Positions 51,686 to 61,103 of a stretch of 64,000 bases of DNA are shown piece after piece. Numbering within the stretch: the first letter of the stretch is position 1; each line of letters starts with the position of its first letter. The stretch comes from Actinomycetota bacterium (GTDB lineage Bacteria; Actinomycetota; AC-67), in NCBI GenBank assembly GCA_041658565.1, contig JBAZZY010000002.1, positions 62,001 through 126,000 of the forward strand, written 5' to 3'. The position numbers and the translations under genes are program-made. The notes beneath the pieces were generated by a model, which was not told where the DNA came from, ran no database searches, and worked only from the letters and a program-made list of their open reading frames with translations.

Positions 51686-52054
51686 TCAAACAGCTTGGTC
51701 GGAATTAGGGGTCATGCGCCGAACGCGCAGCGTCGCGTCGGTGATGACTGCGAACAAACCCTCCCAGTCGTCTCGCGTGGACACGACCGAAACCACCAGG
51801 GATGCAAGCCGGTCGGGCGGAGACATTCGAGCGCGCAGCAGTATCACCGCAGTCGGACGCTTGGATCGGCGCACGAGTCCCCCGAAGTCCTTGTCCGCCG
51901 TCAGCAGGACTCGCCGTTCTCGGACTGCCGCGCGAAGGACATCCAAGTCGTCGGCGCCTCCGGACTCGTCGCCGATCCCGCGGACATCGTGCCCTGTTTC
52001 GGTGAGCGCGGCGACAACTGCGCGCGGGATGTTCTCGTCCGCGAGTATGCGCAC
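51686..52054 (-). CDS. Toxin of a DUF433-DUF5615 system (PIN-like)
   Basis: The 122-aa protein starts with GTG that overlaps the antitoxin stop (TAGTG). It has the DUF5615/Mut7-C-like layout: RILADENIPRAVVAALTETG with the first Asp, DLDVLRAAVRERRVLLTADKD with the second Asp, then RPTAVILLRAR. DUF5615 proteins are small PIN-like nucleases that work as toxins with DUF433 antitoxins. Its coupling to the upstream gene fits this. Confidence 0.8.
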   Translation of the reverse strand: MRILADENIPRAVVAALTETGHDVRGIGDESGGADDLDVLRAAVRERRVLLTADKDFGGLVRRSKRPTAVILLRARMSPPDRLASLVVSVVSTRDDWEGLFAVITDATLRVRRMTPNSDQAV

Positions 52055-52500
52055 TATCGAGCCGTGATCGGGAGCACGGTTTCGTCTCCGACGCACAACG
52101 CCGCGTACGCCAGGCATGCGCGCACGTCGTCGTCGGTGAGTCGTGGGTAGTTGTCGAGCACGTCGGAGATGCTCCATCCACAGGCGAGGAATTCGAGAAT
52201 CAACTCGACGGGGATGCGCGTTCCGCGGATGGTGGGCTTACCGACGGCGAGGTGCGGATCGGTGATGATCCGTCCGCTCAGTCGGCTCAGGTCCCTTTGC
52301 GGAGAGGCCTCCCGGGCGGCGTAGGGGGCTGGGGGCTCGGCCGCGCGTCGTGCGCGTCCTGCGAGTGCGTCCACGTCACCTTCGTCCACCAGGTGCTGGG
52401 TTCCGACTTTGGTGGATGCAAGGCGTCCTGCGCGGATCCACCTGCGAATGGTCTCCGCCGCGACGCCCGCGCGCCGGGCGGCCTCGGGGACTGTGATCAT
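52054..52500 (-). CDS. Antitoxin: excisionase-type HTH fused to DUF433
   Basis: The 148-aa protein has an N-terminal DNA-binding domain of the excisionase/MerR kind (VPEAARRAGVAAETIRRWIR, AGRLASTKVGTQHLVDEGDV). After a linker comes a DUF433 domain (RIITDPHLAVGKPTIRGTRI, PVELILEFLACGWSISDVLD, NYPRLTDDDVRACLAYAA). A start 12 bases upstream at 52512 is also possible. It precedes and overlaps the DUF5615 toxin gene. The HTH fusion suggests it represses its own promoter. Confidence 0.8.
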   Translation of the reverse strand: MITVPEAARRAGVAAETIRRWIRAGRLASTKVGTQHLVDEGDVDALAGRARRAAEPPAPYAAREASPQRDLSRLSGRIITDPHLAVGKPTIRGTRIPVELILEFLACGWSISDVLDNYPRLTDDDVRACLAYAALCVGDETVLPITAR

Positions 52501-52568
52501 GGGGTGTAGCATACGACACCCGAGTTCGCGGGAACAGGGGTGCGCGCGCGGGCGTTCTCCCAAAGGCC

Positions 52569-53507
52569 ATGCCTGCAGTCGACGCCGATCCTGTCTTGTT
52601 GCCGCGGATTCCGGTCCCTGGTCCCACGGCAGTCGCGCGCCCGGTGGTCGGAGTGGTCTCAGCCCCGACGACGTTCGAAGGCGAGGGCTTTCAAGTCCGC
52701 CGGGCCTTCCCAGGCATCGATCCTGCGCTGACCGATCCGTTCCTGTTGCTGGACCATCTGGGCGCAGTGGAATACGCACCCGGCGAGGCGAAGGGCGCGC
52801 CCGATCATCCGCATCGCGGTTTCGAGACCGTCACCTACATCATGGACGGCGCGATCGAACACCGTGACTCGACCGGTGGCGGCGGACTGATTACCGATGG
52901 CGCGACGCAGTGGATGACGGCCGGCGCCGGGATTGTTCACTCAGAGATGCCGCCTGAGAGCTTGATCACCAAGGGCGGCATGTTCCACGGAACCCAACTT
53001 TGGGTGAACTTGCCTGCGTCCGACAAGTGGACGCCGCCGCGGTATCAGGACATCGAACCCGGCGCCGTAACGCTTCTGTCGTCTGCAGACGGCGGCGCGT
53101 TGGTGCGCCTGATTGCCGGCGAGTTGGGCGGACATCGTGGTGGAGGAGTCACGCACACACCGATTCTCTACGCACACGTCACACTGGCTGCCGGCGCGCG
53201 CATCGATCTTGCATGGCCCGCGAAGTTCAACGCGCTCGCGTATGCGTTGTCGGGCGAGGGCAGCGCCGGGGTGTTAGGGGCACCGTTCCGCGAGGGGCAA
53301 CTCGTGGTCTTCGGTCCGGGCGATGCGCTTACCGTGTCGGCAACCTCCGCTCCGCTCGATGTTCTCTTGCTCGGCGGGATGCCGATTCGCGAGCCCATCG
53401 CCGCCTACGGGCCGTTCGTGATGAACACGCGTGATGAGATCGTCCAAGCAATCGAGGACTACCACGCCGGCCGGATGGGACACATCCCACCCGCGCGCAC
53501 GGCTTAG
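52569..53507 (+). CDS. Pirin family protein
   Basis: The 312-aa protein has the pirin cupin motifs HPHRGFETVTYIMDG (two metal His) and GIVHSEMPP (third His and Glu). A second cupin is present in the C-terminal half. The N-terminus (VARPVVGVVSAPTTFEGEGF) matches the usual pirin opening. Bacterial pirins include quercetinases and regulators of pyruvate metabolism; the role here is open. The start at 52569 has AAAGG upstream. Confidence 0.9.
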   Translation: MPAVDADPVLLPRIPVPGPTAVARPVVGVVSAPTTFEGEGFQVRRAFPGIDPALTDPFLLLDHLGAVEYAPGEAKGAPDHPHRGFETVTYIMDGAIEHRDSTGGGGLITDGATQWMTAGAGIVHSEMPPESLITKGGMFHGTQLWVNLPASDKWTPPRYQDIEPGAVTLLSSADGGALVRLIAGELGGHRGGGVTHTPILYAHVTLAAGARIDLAWPAKFNALAYALSGEGSAGVLGAPFREGQLVVFGPGDALTVSATSAPLDVLLLGGMPIREPIAAYGPFVMNTRDEIVQAIEDYHAGRMGHIPPARTA

Positions 53508-53643
53508 CCGGCCGCAATCGACATACTCAACATTCTCCTGAGGGGCTCGATCGTCTACTCTGGCCACGTCTTGGGCCGGGTTGGTAGATGCCGGGCGCGG
53601 GGTCTTGCGCAGGCTATGCATTGCAGGGCGAGAGGAGCGGTTG

Positions 53644-54783
53644 GTGCGCCGAGGGAAGCGACTGGCTTGGGCGGTTCTTGTGGTGTGCGCATTCGTCGCA
53701 CCGACCTCTTGGGCGGAGCCGGCGCTTCCGCTCCCGGGAGCGACGGGCCTCGTCCCGTTCTACGAGGACCCTCCTCCCGCCTACGAGTGGCAGGGCGAGT
53801 GGCAGAGCCGTGAGGTCGCCTTCCCATCGAGCAGCACGGGGGCTGAGCTTTATGGGGTGCTTTTCGCGCCGGCGGACCTCAGCGGTTTGGAGATGCTTCC
53901 CGCAGTGGTCATCGTTCCCGGAAGCGGCCCGTCGGTCCAGAGCCACGTTCAGTGGGCGGCGCGCGATCTCGCGGGACACGGTTACCTGTCACTTACCGTC
54001 GATCCGCAAGGCGTGGGGCGATCTGCGGTTCTTGGTTCTTCCGCTTGCGGACCGGCGCGGGGTGCGTACGAGGGCCAATCGCCCTGCCCGGGGGTTCCCT
54101 TCCAGCAGGCCTCCAACTACGTCGATGCCGTGGTGAGCGGCATTGACTTCCTCCTTTCCCCCGAGAACCCCTTCAGCGAACTTGTCGATCCGAGTGAGAT
54201 CGGCGCCGCCGGTCATTCGCTGGCCGCGCGGGGTGTCAGTTGGCTACAGGGAGAAGACGTTCGCATCAAGGCGATTGTGGCTTGGGACAATCTGGCCAAG
54301 GACGTCGCCGGCGACGACGGCACGCCGAGCGGCGGCGGTCCCGCCTCGACATTCATCGGCGGTGAACTCCCGGGCACGTCCCACCCGTCCGTGCCTCGAG
54401 TTCCGGCTATGGGTCAAGCGAGCGACTCAAGGGGTTCCACGACTCCCGCCAACGACGATCCCAGTCAGAAGAAGGCCGCGTACGAGGTGTGGCGCGCGGC
54501 CGGGGTCGCGACCATGGAGATCGTGTTCCGAGGGGCGAGTCACTTCGACTGGGTGCAGACGAACCCGAACGCGAAGGAACCGCTCCAGCGTTTGTCCGCC
54601 TACTACACACGCGCGTGGTTCGACAGATATCTACGCAACGACACGAGTGCACTTGAGCGCCTGCTCGCCTCATCGGTAAACGGCGCGCCGACCGAGGACC
54701 TGCTCAGCGAGCAGTTCACGTCCGCGGCTTTCCTCGACGGTCTCGACTGTCCGGATCTGCGGATGTGCGTGAACTCGCCGTAG
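53644..54783 (+). CDS. Secreted alpha/beta hydrolase
   Basis: The 379-aa protein starts at GTG after AGAGGAG and has a signal peptide (LAWAVLVVCAFVAPTSWA). It has the oxyanion region VVIVPGSGPSVQSH, the nucleophile elbow GAAGHSLAARG with Ser, and a late His in GASHFDW. It is a dienelactone-hydrolase or platelet-activating-factor-hydrolase-like secreted esterase. The substrate is unknown. It is convergent with the GNAT gene. Confidence 0.8.
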   Translation: MRRGKRLAWAVLVVCAFVAPTSWAEPALPLPGATGLVPFYEDPPPAYEWQGEWQSREVAFPSSSTGAELYGVLFAPADLSGLEMLPAVVIVPGSGPSVQSHVQWAARDLAGHGYLSLTVDPQGVGRSAVLGSSACGPARGAYEGQSPCPGVPFQQASNYVDAVVSGIDFLLSPENPFSELVDPSEIGAAGHSLAARGVSWLQGEDVRIKAIVAWDNLAKDVAGDDGTPSGGGPASTFIGGELPGTSHPSVPRVPAMGQASDSRGSTTPANDDPSQKKAAYEVWRAAGVATMEIVFRGASHFDWVQTNPNAKEPLQRLSAYYTRAWFDRYLRNDTSALERLLASSVNGAPTEDLLSEQFTSAAFLDGLDCPDLRMCVNSP

Positions 54784-54797
54784 AGAGAAGCCGCGCG

Positions 54798-54812
54798 CGG
54801 CCTAACGGGCCG
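54798..54812. terminator. Short hairpin between convergent hydrolase and GNAT genes
   Basis: CGGCC-TAACG-GGCCG lies 14 bases after the hydrolase stop and overlaps the GNAT stop, next to a self-complementary GCCGCGCGCGGC. It is a small bidirectional terminator candidate. Confidence 0.3.
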
Positions 54813-55341
54813 TCGGCAGGGTCTTACTCAGTACGACGCTGCGGAAGTTCGTCATCGGTCGCCAGTCGGCGTATTCGATGAATCGGTAGCCGCGCGCCTC
54901 GTACATCTCGATCAGGTGGGTGGCTTGTTCGGCGGTGTCGCAGGCGATCTCGGCAGCACCCGACTGCGCGGCGCGCGCTTCGACGTGGTCCAGAAGGGCG
55001 GAACCCAGCCCGACGCGCCGCAGATCGGGATCGACGCAGAATTGACCAAACGAGGCGACGTCGGGATGGTCGTACCACGGACAGCCGCGCGAGCGGCCGG
55101 GAGGACGGAATGTCACCGTTCCCACCATTTGGTTGTCGAGCAGCGCCAGTGTGCACTCGACCCCGGCGATCCGGCGCGCGGTGGTTTCTTCGTCCTGGTA
55201 TGTGGCGACGTAGCGCAGGCCCATCTCGGCCAGTCCCGCGTATGAGCGGTGCAGCAAGTCGGTGAGCTCGACGAGCGAGTCTTCTTCGGCGTTCCACTCG
55301 CGGAGCGAGATGCCGGGTGGGAGTTGAGAGGTTTCGATCAC
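54802..55341 (-). CDS. GNAT family N-acetyltransferase
   Basis: The 179-aa protein has the GNAT acetyl-CoA site FCVDPDLRRVGLGSALLDHV (R-x-x-G-x-G/A) and a C-terminal ACDTAEQATHLIEMYEARGY. The start is taken as GTG at 55341; the frame continues upstream into sequence that overlaps the promoter area of the divergent glycyl radical enzyme. The acceptor is unknown. Confidence 0.82.
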   Translation of the reverse strand: MIETSQLPPGISLREWNAEEDSLVELTDLLHRSYAGLAEMGLRYVATYQDEETTARRIAGVECTLALLDNQMVGTVTFRPPGRSRGCPWYDHPDVASFGQFCVDPDLRRVGLGSALLDHVEARAAQSGAAEIACDTAEQATHLIEMYEARGYRFIEYADWRPMTNFRSVVLSKTLPTAR

Positions 55342-55457
55342 GGCCGGGTAAGCATACGGTCCGCGACGGTCGGGTGAGCCGGATTCTCTCTCCGGAGGCG
55401 ATTTCGGCGACAATACGACGGAGCCGAGCCAGGGAGGGCCGCCCCATACCGTCACCG

Positions 55458-58367
55458 ATGAATCTGGTCGCCGGCGCTCTTTTGCGCCTTGTGGCGTTGC
55501 AGTTCAACCTTCGGCCGTCCTTGCGCCGGTACCTGCGTGGGACCGACGGGTGGATCGACTTCTCGCTTGCGGTGTGTACCGAGTCCGGATCGATCGGCCG
55601 GACGATTCGTTTCCGGGGAGGTCGAGTCTCGGTGCGGCGCGGTGCGGACGAGAACGCGACGGCCACGATGATCTTCAAGGACGAGGAGGCCGCGCGCGAG
55701 ATGCTGTCGGCTCCTCCGAACGAAGCCCTGTTGCTGCTGATGCGCGGACGCATGCGCGCGCGCGGCAACCTCGCGTACCTGTCGCTGTTCAACTACTACC
55801 TGTCGCTGTTGCTCCGGAGGCGTCATCGCAAGATGCTCGCCAAGACGAAGCGTGTCTTGTCCGCGCCGCTCGCGAAGTCGGCCGCACCTGCCGTCGAAAG
55901 TCTGACCGGCGAAGCTTCAGACACGGTGCGCGTCCTGGACGAGCCCTACCTCGCCCGGTACTCGCTCGACGACTTCCCACGGCTGCGCCGGTTCTTGGAC
56001 GCGCACTTCGAGACAATGCCTGAGATATGCGTGGAACGGCCTGCGTTGCTGACGCGGTGGTTCCGCGATCACGGGTTTGAAGCCGACTCCGAAGGGCGGC
56101 CCTGGAGCCCGGTTCTTCGTCAGGCGCGCGCGTTCAAGTTCCTGATGCAGAACAAGCAGCCGCTGATTCGCGAGGGCGACCTCATCGGGGGCACGACGAC
56201 GATGAAGGACATCGGCGTCGTCATCTACCCCGACGCGCACGGTGCCTACATCTGGGGCGAGTTGTTGTCGGCGCCCGACCGGCCGCTCAACCCTTACCGG
56301 GTTTCAAAGCAAGTCGCGCGGATTCTGCACGAGGAAGTGTTTCCTTACTGGGCGAGTCGTTCGTTCCGCGAGTGGGTCCGCCGCAATCACGACCAGCCGT
56401 TGTGCCAGGAACTCGACGATCGCTTTGCGGTGTACACGTGCTGGAAGACCATCGCGATCTCGCACACCGTTCTGGACTTCCCCAAACTCCTTCGGCTCGG
56501 CGCGCGCGGCGTGATCGCCGAGATCGAAGCTGAGTCGGCTCGGGATTCTGGAGCCGACGATCTCAAGCGCGACACGCTCGAGGCGATGCGCCTCTGTCTG
56601 GAAGGCGTCGTCGCTCACGCGCGCAACATCGCGATGCAAGCTCGGATCGAAGCCGGGTCCTGCGGCGATCCAGTGCGCCACGACGAGTTGCTCCGCATCG
56701 CCGACGCGTGTGATCACGTGCCGGAGCACCCGGCGCGGACGCTGGACGAGGCGGTGCAAGCAGTGTGGATCGGCTGGATCGCAGCGCACATGGAGAACAC
56801 CAACACGGGGTTGTCCCTCGGGCGCATGGACCAGTGGTTACAGCCGTATTTCGAGTCGGACTTGGAGGAGATCACCGACCCGGGCGCGCGCGAGGCATAC
56901 GTGCGACACGCGATCGAGTTGCTCGGTTGCTTCTACCTTCGTTGCACCGACCACCTGCCGCTTGTGCCCGATATCGGCAACTACCTCTTCGGCGGCAGTT
57001 CCTCGGACCAGGCGATCACGCTCGGCGGCATGGCGCGCGACGGTTCGAGTGCGGTGAACGACATGACCTACGTCTTGCTCAAGGTCACCGAAATGCTGAA
57101 GCTGCGCGACCCGAACGTGAACGCGCGCTACAGCCTCGATGCCAACAGCGACACGTATCTGCGCCGCTTGGCGGAAGTGAATCTTGTGACCACGGCGACG
57201 CCGTCGATTCACGGAGATGAGAACGTCATGGCGTCTCTCGGCCGCTTTGGTTACCGGCCCGAGGATGTGCGCGACTGGTCGGCGATCGGGTGCGTCGAGC
57301 CGACGATTTCCGGGCAGCACATGGGGCATACCGGTTCGATGATGTTCAACATGGTCGCCGCGCTCGAGATGGCGCTGAACGACGGACTGCACCCGCTGAT
57401 GGACTGGAAGGTCGGCCCTTCGACCGGAGACCCCGCTAAGTATCCCGCATTCGAGGACTTCTTCGCAGCGTTTCGAACCCAACTGGACTTTCTCGTCGAG
57501 CAGGCTACGACCTACAACAAGATGCTGGGCGAGGCTCACGCGCTTATCCGTCCCACTCCGCTGCTTTCGTCGCTGATTTCGGGTTCGATCCGCAAGGGCC
57601 GCGACGTCACCGTCGGCGGCGCGCGCTTCAATACCTCGGGCGTCGCGTGCATTGGTCTGACCGACATCGTGGACTCCATGATGGCGATCAAGCACCTTGT
57701 GTACGACGAGCGCTTGGTGGAGTTCTCGGAGTTGCTGGCTGCCGTGCGATCCAACTTCGACAGCTACGAGCAGATCCACGCGATGATCGAGAACAAGGTG
57801 CCGAAGTTCGGCTCCGGTAACGCCGATGCGCTGCAGATGGCGAACCGCGTGGCCGGACTGGCGCACGAATTGTTCTCGAGTCGCCGTAGTTTCCGCGGTG
57901 GTCCTTACACGACGGGCTTCTGGTCGATGTCCAACCATGTCGCGTTCGGTGGGTTGACCGGCGCGCTTCCGTCGGGTCGTCGCACCGGAAAAGCGTTCAC
58001 GCCCGGGCTGACCCCGTCGCCGGGAGCATCGCCGAATTTGCTCGACAACCTCGGCGATGTTGCTGCACTAGAGCCTACGAACTTGGATAACAACGTCGCC
58101 TTCAACGTCAAGTACGTCCCGGCGGCGTCGGACTCCCACGCGCGCGCCGTGGACAACATCGCCGCGTACGCCAAGGGCTACTTCTCGCTCGGCGGGATGC
58201 AGATGCAACTCAACGTGGTGAGTTCGGAGACTTTGCGCGACGCGATGGAGCATCCCGAGAACTACCGCGACCTTCTGGTGCGGATCTCGGGGTACAACGC
58301 CTACTTCGTCACCCTCAACCACGACATGCAGATCGAATTGATAGAGCGAGCGGAGTACGGCGGATGA
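55458..58367 (+). CDS. Glycyl radical enzyme with an N-terminal SCP2-like lipid-binding domain
   Basis: The 969-aa protein has two parts. Residues 5-115 look like an SCP2 sterol-carrier fold (TIRFRGGRVSVRRGADENAT, ATMIFKDEEAAREML, LLLLMRGRMRARGNLAYLSL). From about residue 155 comes a PFL-type barrel with catalytic C612 and E614 in AIGCVEPTISG, the form used by dehydratase and lyase-type enzymes such as glycerol dehydratase and choline lyase. The radical Gly is G945 in RISGYNAYFVTLN. The activase gene overlaps its stop (ATGA). An SCP2 domain on a glycyl radical enzyme suggests a bulky, lipid-like substrate. The enzyme class beyond 'GCVEP-type eliminase' cannot be fixed by eye. Confidence 0.88.
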   Translation: MNLVAGALLRLVALQFNLRPSLRRYLRGTDGWIDFSLAVCTESGSIGRTIRFRGGRVSVRRGADENATATMIFKDEEAAREMLSAPPNEALLLLMRGRMRARGNLAYLSLFNYYLSLLLRRRHRKMLAKTKRVLSAPLAKSAAPAVESLTGEASDTVRVLDEPYLARYSLDDFPRLRRFLDAHFETMPEICVERPALLTRWFRDHGFEADSEGRPWSPVLRQARAFKFLMQNKQPLIREGDLIGGTTTMKDIGVVIYPDAHGAYIWGELLSAPDRPLNPYRVSKQVARILHEEVFPYWASRSFREWVRRNHDQPLCQELDDRFAVYTCWKTIAISHTVLDFPKLLRLGARGVIAEIEAESARDSGADDLKRDTLEAMRLCLEGVVAHARNIAMQARIEAGSCGDPVRHDELLRIADACDHVPEHPARTLDEAVQAVWIGWIAAHMENTNTGLSLGRMDQWLQPYFESDLEEITDPGAREAYVRHAIELLGCFYLRCTDHLPLVPDIGNYLFGGSSSDQAITLGGMARDGSSAVNDMTYVLLKVTEMLKLRDPNVNARYSLDANSDTYLRRLAEVNLVTTATPSIHGDENVMASLGRFGYRPEDVRDWSAIGCVEPTISGQHMGHTGSMMFNMVAALEMALNDGLHPLMDWKVGPSTGDPAKYPAFEDFFAAFRTQLDFLVEQATTYNKMLGEAHALIRPTPLLSSLISGSIRKGRDVTVGGARFNTSGVACIGLTDIVDSMMAIKHLVYDERLVEFSELLAAVRSNFDSYEQIHAMIENKVPKFGSGNADALQMANRVAGLAHELFSSRRSFRGGPYTTGFWSMSNHVAFGGLTGALPSGRRTGKAFTPGLTPSPGASPNLLDNLGDVAALEPTNLDNNVAFNVKYVPAASDSHARAVDNIAAYAKGYFSLGGMQMQLNVVSSETLRDAMEHPENYRDLLVRISGYNAYFVTLNHDMQIELIERAEYGG

Positions 58368-59299
58368 GCGTCGATCCCATCGTCGCTTCCGACACGACCT
58401 CGCGCGCGCTGCTCACCGAACTCAAGGGCAACTCGCTGGATGACGGTCCCGGCATCCGCTCGGTGGTGTTCTTCAAGGGATGCCCCTTGGCGTGTGCGTG
58501 GTGCCACAACCCCGAAACCAAACGCATCGGCTCCGAACTGTCCTTCGATACGAAGCGCTGCCTGGGGACACTTGCGTGTCTTGCGGCGTGCGATCGAGGT
58601 GCGCTGGACCGCGCGCGCGAAGGCTTCGTAGACCGGGACCTGTGCGATGTATGCGGCCGGTGCGTGGACGCGTGTCCGTCGGGTGCCTTTGAGGTAGTCG
58701 GCCGTCCCTTCGACGTCGAACAAATCATCGACACCATTTCCCGCTACCAACCGTTCTACGCGGCATCCGGCGGCGGCGTCACCTTGTCGGGCGGCGAGCC
58801 GATGATCTTCCCAGAGGAAGCCGGCGAGTTGCTCCGCCGATTGAAGGAACGCGGGATTCATACGCTGCTGGAGACCTGCGGGCTGTTCTCGATGCAGCGG
58901 TACACCGCGCTGGCCGAGCCTTACCTCGACCAGGTGTACATGGACATCAAGATCCTCGACGACGCCGAGCACCTGAAGTGGTGCGGCACGTCCAACCGCA
59001 CGATCCTGGACAACTTCCGCACACTAATTGCGCGCGCGCGCGCCGGCGGGGTACCGGTCCTGGCGCGCGTTCCGCTCGTCCCCGAGATCACTGCGACAGA
59101 CGCCAACCTGGCCGCCATCGCCGGGTTCCTGCGCGATGCCGGAGCGGAGGAAGTTTCCCTGCTCCAGTACAACCCGCTGTGGATCGAGAAGTCCTCCAAG
59201 ATCGGCGCGCGGGCGGAAGTCGATCGCACGACCTGGATGAGCGCGGAGGAAGTCGCGCGCTGCCGCGCGCACTTCGACGGATTGCGCCTCGTCGACTGA
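58364..59299 (+). CDS. Glycyl radical enzyme activating enzyme (radical SAM)
   Basis: The 311-aa protein has the activase radical SAM motif GCPLACAWCHNPE (CxxxCxxC). A ferredoxin-like insertion for two extra clusters follows (CLGTLACLAACDRGA and CDVCGRCVDACPSGAF), then VTLSGGEPMIF (GGE motif). The N-terminus GNSLDDGPGIRSVVFFKGCP is the family norm. It installs the Gly945 radical on the upstream enzyme under anoxic conditions; its overlap with that gene confirms the pairing. Confidence 0.95.
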   Translation: MSVDPIVASDTTSRALLTELKGNSLDDGPGIRSVVFFKGCPLACAWCHNPETKRIGSELSFDTKRCLGTLACLAACDRGALDRAREGFVDRDLCDVCGRCVDACPSGAFEVVGRPFDVEQIIDTISRYQPFYAASGGGVTLSGGEPMIFPEEAGELLRRLKERGIHTLLETCGLFSMQRYTALAEPYLDQVYMDIKILDDAEHLKWCGTSNRTILDNFRTLIARARAGGVPVLARVPLVPEITATDANLAAIAGFLRDAGAEEVSLLQYNPLWIEKSSKIGARAEVDRTTWMSAEEVARCRAHFDGLRLVD

Positions 59300-59306
59300 G
59301 CGCGCG

Positions 59307-61103
59307 TTACCGCTGGAAGGGAATCACCAGCGAAGATGGAAATGCGGTGTCGTGGTGAAGCGAGAGCACCGACCCGACCATGTTTGCTGCCAGGGGGACC
59401 GATGGCGACAGGTGTGGCGCATCGGACGGCTGCAGGGATAGCCGCAGGCTGTGTCCCTGCCTCAGGAGCGCGGCGGTCGGGAAGATCTCGACCCACAGTT
59501 CGTTCACCTCACCCGCTGCAACCGGCAGGACCGACTCCTTTGTGAACGGGTGGTAGGGCTGAACGATGAGTCCGTCGGCTGTGCGCGTCTTAGTCGAATC
59601 CATCGCGCGCATAGATAGGATGCTCCACCCGGCAGTTAGTTGGGTCGCCTTACCGTCCGGCGCGACGTCCTCGACGCGCGCAGTCACGAACGCGTCGCGG
59701 TCGTTGGTCGAGACGAACAGGCGCGCGGCCAGCGGTCCGGCGATGGTCGTGTTCTGATCGAGCGGCAGGTCGTAGGTCAGGCCGCCGAGGGTGTTCGCGC
59801 GGTTGTCCTCTTCGCAGGATTGCCGCAGGCCTCCGCCCGACCACTGCGAAATCGAGCGCGAGCACGGTCCCGAAGCCGGTTGCCAGATCAGGGTGTCGGG
59901 GTCCGACGTTTCAGGCGCCTGCATCTGCAGAGTGCCGTGCTGGACTCCCGCGACTGCGGCGCCGCCAAGGAATCGCTGTTCGAATCGGACTCCGTCGGGC
60001 GGCCACTGGGCCGACGTGTGGTAGTGGCCGTCACCGAGCCTGTAGTAGGTGATCGGAGCAACGTCTGCGTCGAGGTCGGGATCGGCGTCCTCGCGCACGT
60101 ACCGATCCATCCAGCGAAGTTCCAACTCGTCGAGCGTCGGCACGTCATCGGCCGGAAGACCTGTCCCCGACGTGGCGTCGAGGTGGTACCAAGGTCCCAT
60201 CAACAAACGCGCCGGGACGCCTCGCGCCTGGAGCGCGTCGTAGAGCATCGGCTCGCCGCGTTGGAACAGGTCGAACCATCCGCCGACAACGAAGGTCGGC
60301 ACGTCAACGCGATCGACGAACTCGATGGGCGAGCGCTGCCGGTAGAAAGGACCGTCATAGGAGATGGTGTCGTTGCCGGCCGGGCCACGAGCAAACGACG
60401 ACGCCTGGAACGAGAGTGCGCCGCCGGCGTGCTGAAGCATCGTCGAGCCTGCGCCGGCCGGATCGCTCGTCGCGTATGTCCCCGGAGCCAGACCCAGCGC
60501 CGTGACTGCGGCCAGCCATGCCGGATGAAAACTGGTGTTCTGTTCGCCGCCCGTATATGCGAAGTCCCGGTACCAGTCGGCCATGGGCGCGACGGGGAAG
60601 AGAGCCTTTAGGCCCTTGGGGTGTTGCGCTGCAGTGAAGAACTGATTCACCGCACCGTACGACCTTCCGTGAAGGCCGACTCGACCGTTCGACCAAGGCT
60701 GCGATGCCGCCCACTCAACGAGTTCTTTCGAGTCGAGTTGCTCGCGCGCGCCCATCCCCTCCCACGTGCCTTCGGATGAGCCCGTGCCTCGCACCTCCGT
60801 GACGACCTGGATATACCCCCGCGTTACCAGATACGGGGCGAGCCAGTTGAGGCCGTTCTTGTTGTACGGGGTTTGAGTCAGAAGGACGGGAAATAGGCCG
60901 GCGGCGGGATTACCGGTGTCGAGGTCGGCCGGGTGGTACACGTCGGCGCTCAGGCGAGCGCCGTCGCTCATGGTGATTCTCACGTCGCGTTCCAGATAGC
61001 TTCCGTACGTTGCCGGGCGAGGGGTCCACTCCTGGGCACGACTTGATCCCGGAACGGCGGCGATGCAGAGCGCAAGCGAAAGCAGCAGAGAGAAACGACG
61101 CAT
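59307..61103 (-). CDS. Secreted CocE/NonD-type hydrolase (X-Pro dipeptidyl-peptidase family)
   Basis: The 598-aa protein starts after GGGAGGG and has a signal peptide (FSLLLSLALCIAAVPGSSRA). It has the CocE layout: LLTQTPYNKNG, EVRGTGSSEGTWEGMGAREQ, nucleophile Ser in GLHGRSYGA, Asp and His later in the fold (GPWYHLDA), and a C-terminal jelly-roll domain from about residue 370 (TTIAGPLAARLFVSTNDRD). It cleaves esters or X-Pro peptides outside the cell. It is convergent with the activase gene. Confidence 0.9.
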   Translation of the reverse strand: MRRFSLLLSLALCIAAVPGSSRAQEWTPRPATYGSYLERDVRITMSDGARLSADVYHPADLDTGNPAAGLFPVLLTQTPYNKNGLNWLAPYLVTRGYIQVVTEVRGTGSSEGTWEGMGAREQLDSKELVEWAASQPWSNGRVGLHGRSYGAVNQFFTAAQHPKGLKALFPVAPMADWYRDFAYTGGEQNTSFHPAWLAAVTALGLAPGTYATSDPAGAGSTMLQHAGGALSFQASSFARGPAGNDTISYDGPFYRQRSPIEFVDRVDVPTFVVGGWFDLFQRGEPMLYDALQARGVPARLLMGPWYHLDATSGTGLPADDVPTLDELELRWMDRYVREDADPDLDADVAPITYYRLGDGHYHTSAQWPPDGVRFEQRFLGGAAVAGVQHGTLQMQAPETSDPDTLIWQPASGPCSRSISQWSGGGLRQSCEEDNRANTLGGLTYDLPLDQNTTIAGPLAARLFVSTNDRDAFVTARVEDVAPDGKATQLTAGWSILSMRAMDSTKTRTADGLIVQPYHPFTKESVLPVAAGEVNELWVEIFPTAALLRQGHSLRLSLQPSDAPHLSPSVPLAANMVGSVLSLHHDTAFPSSLVIPFQR

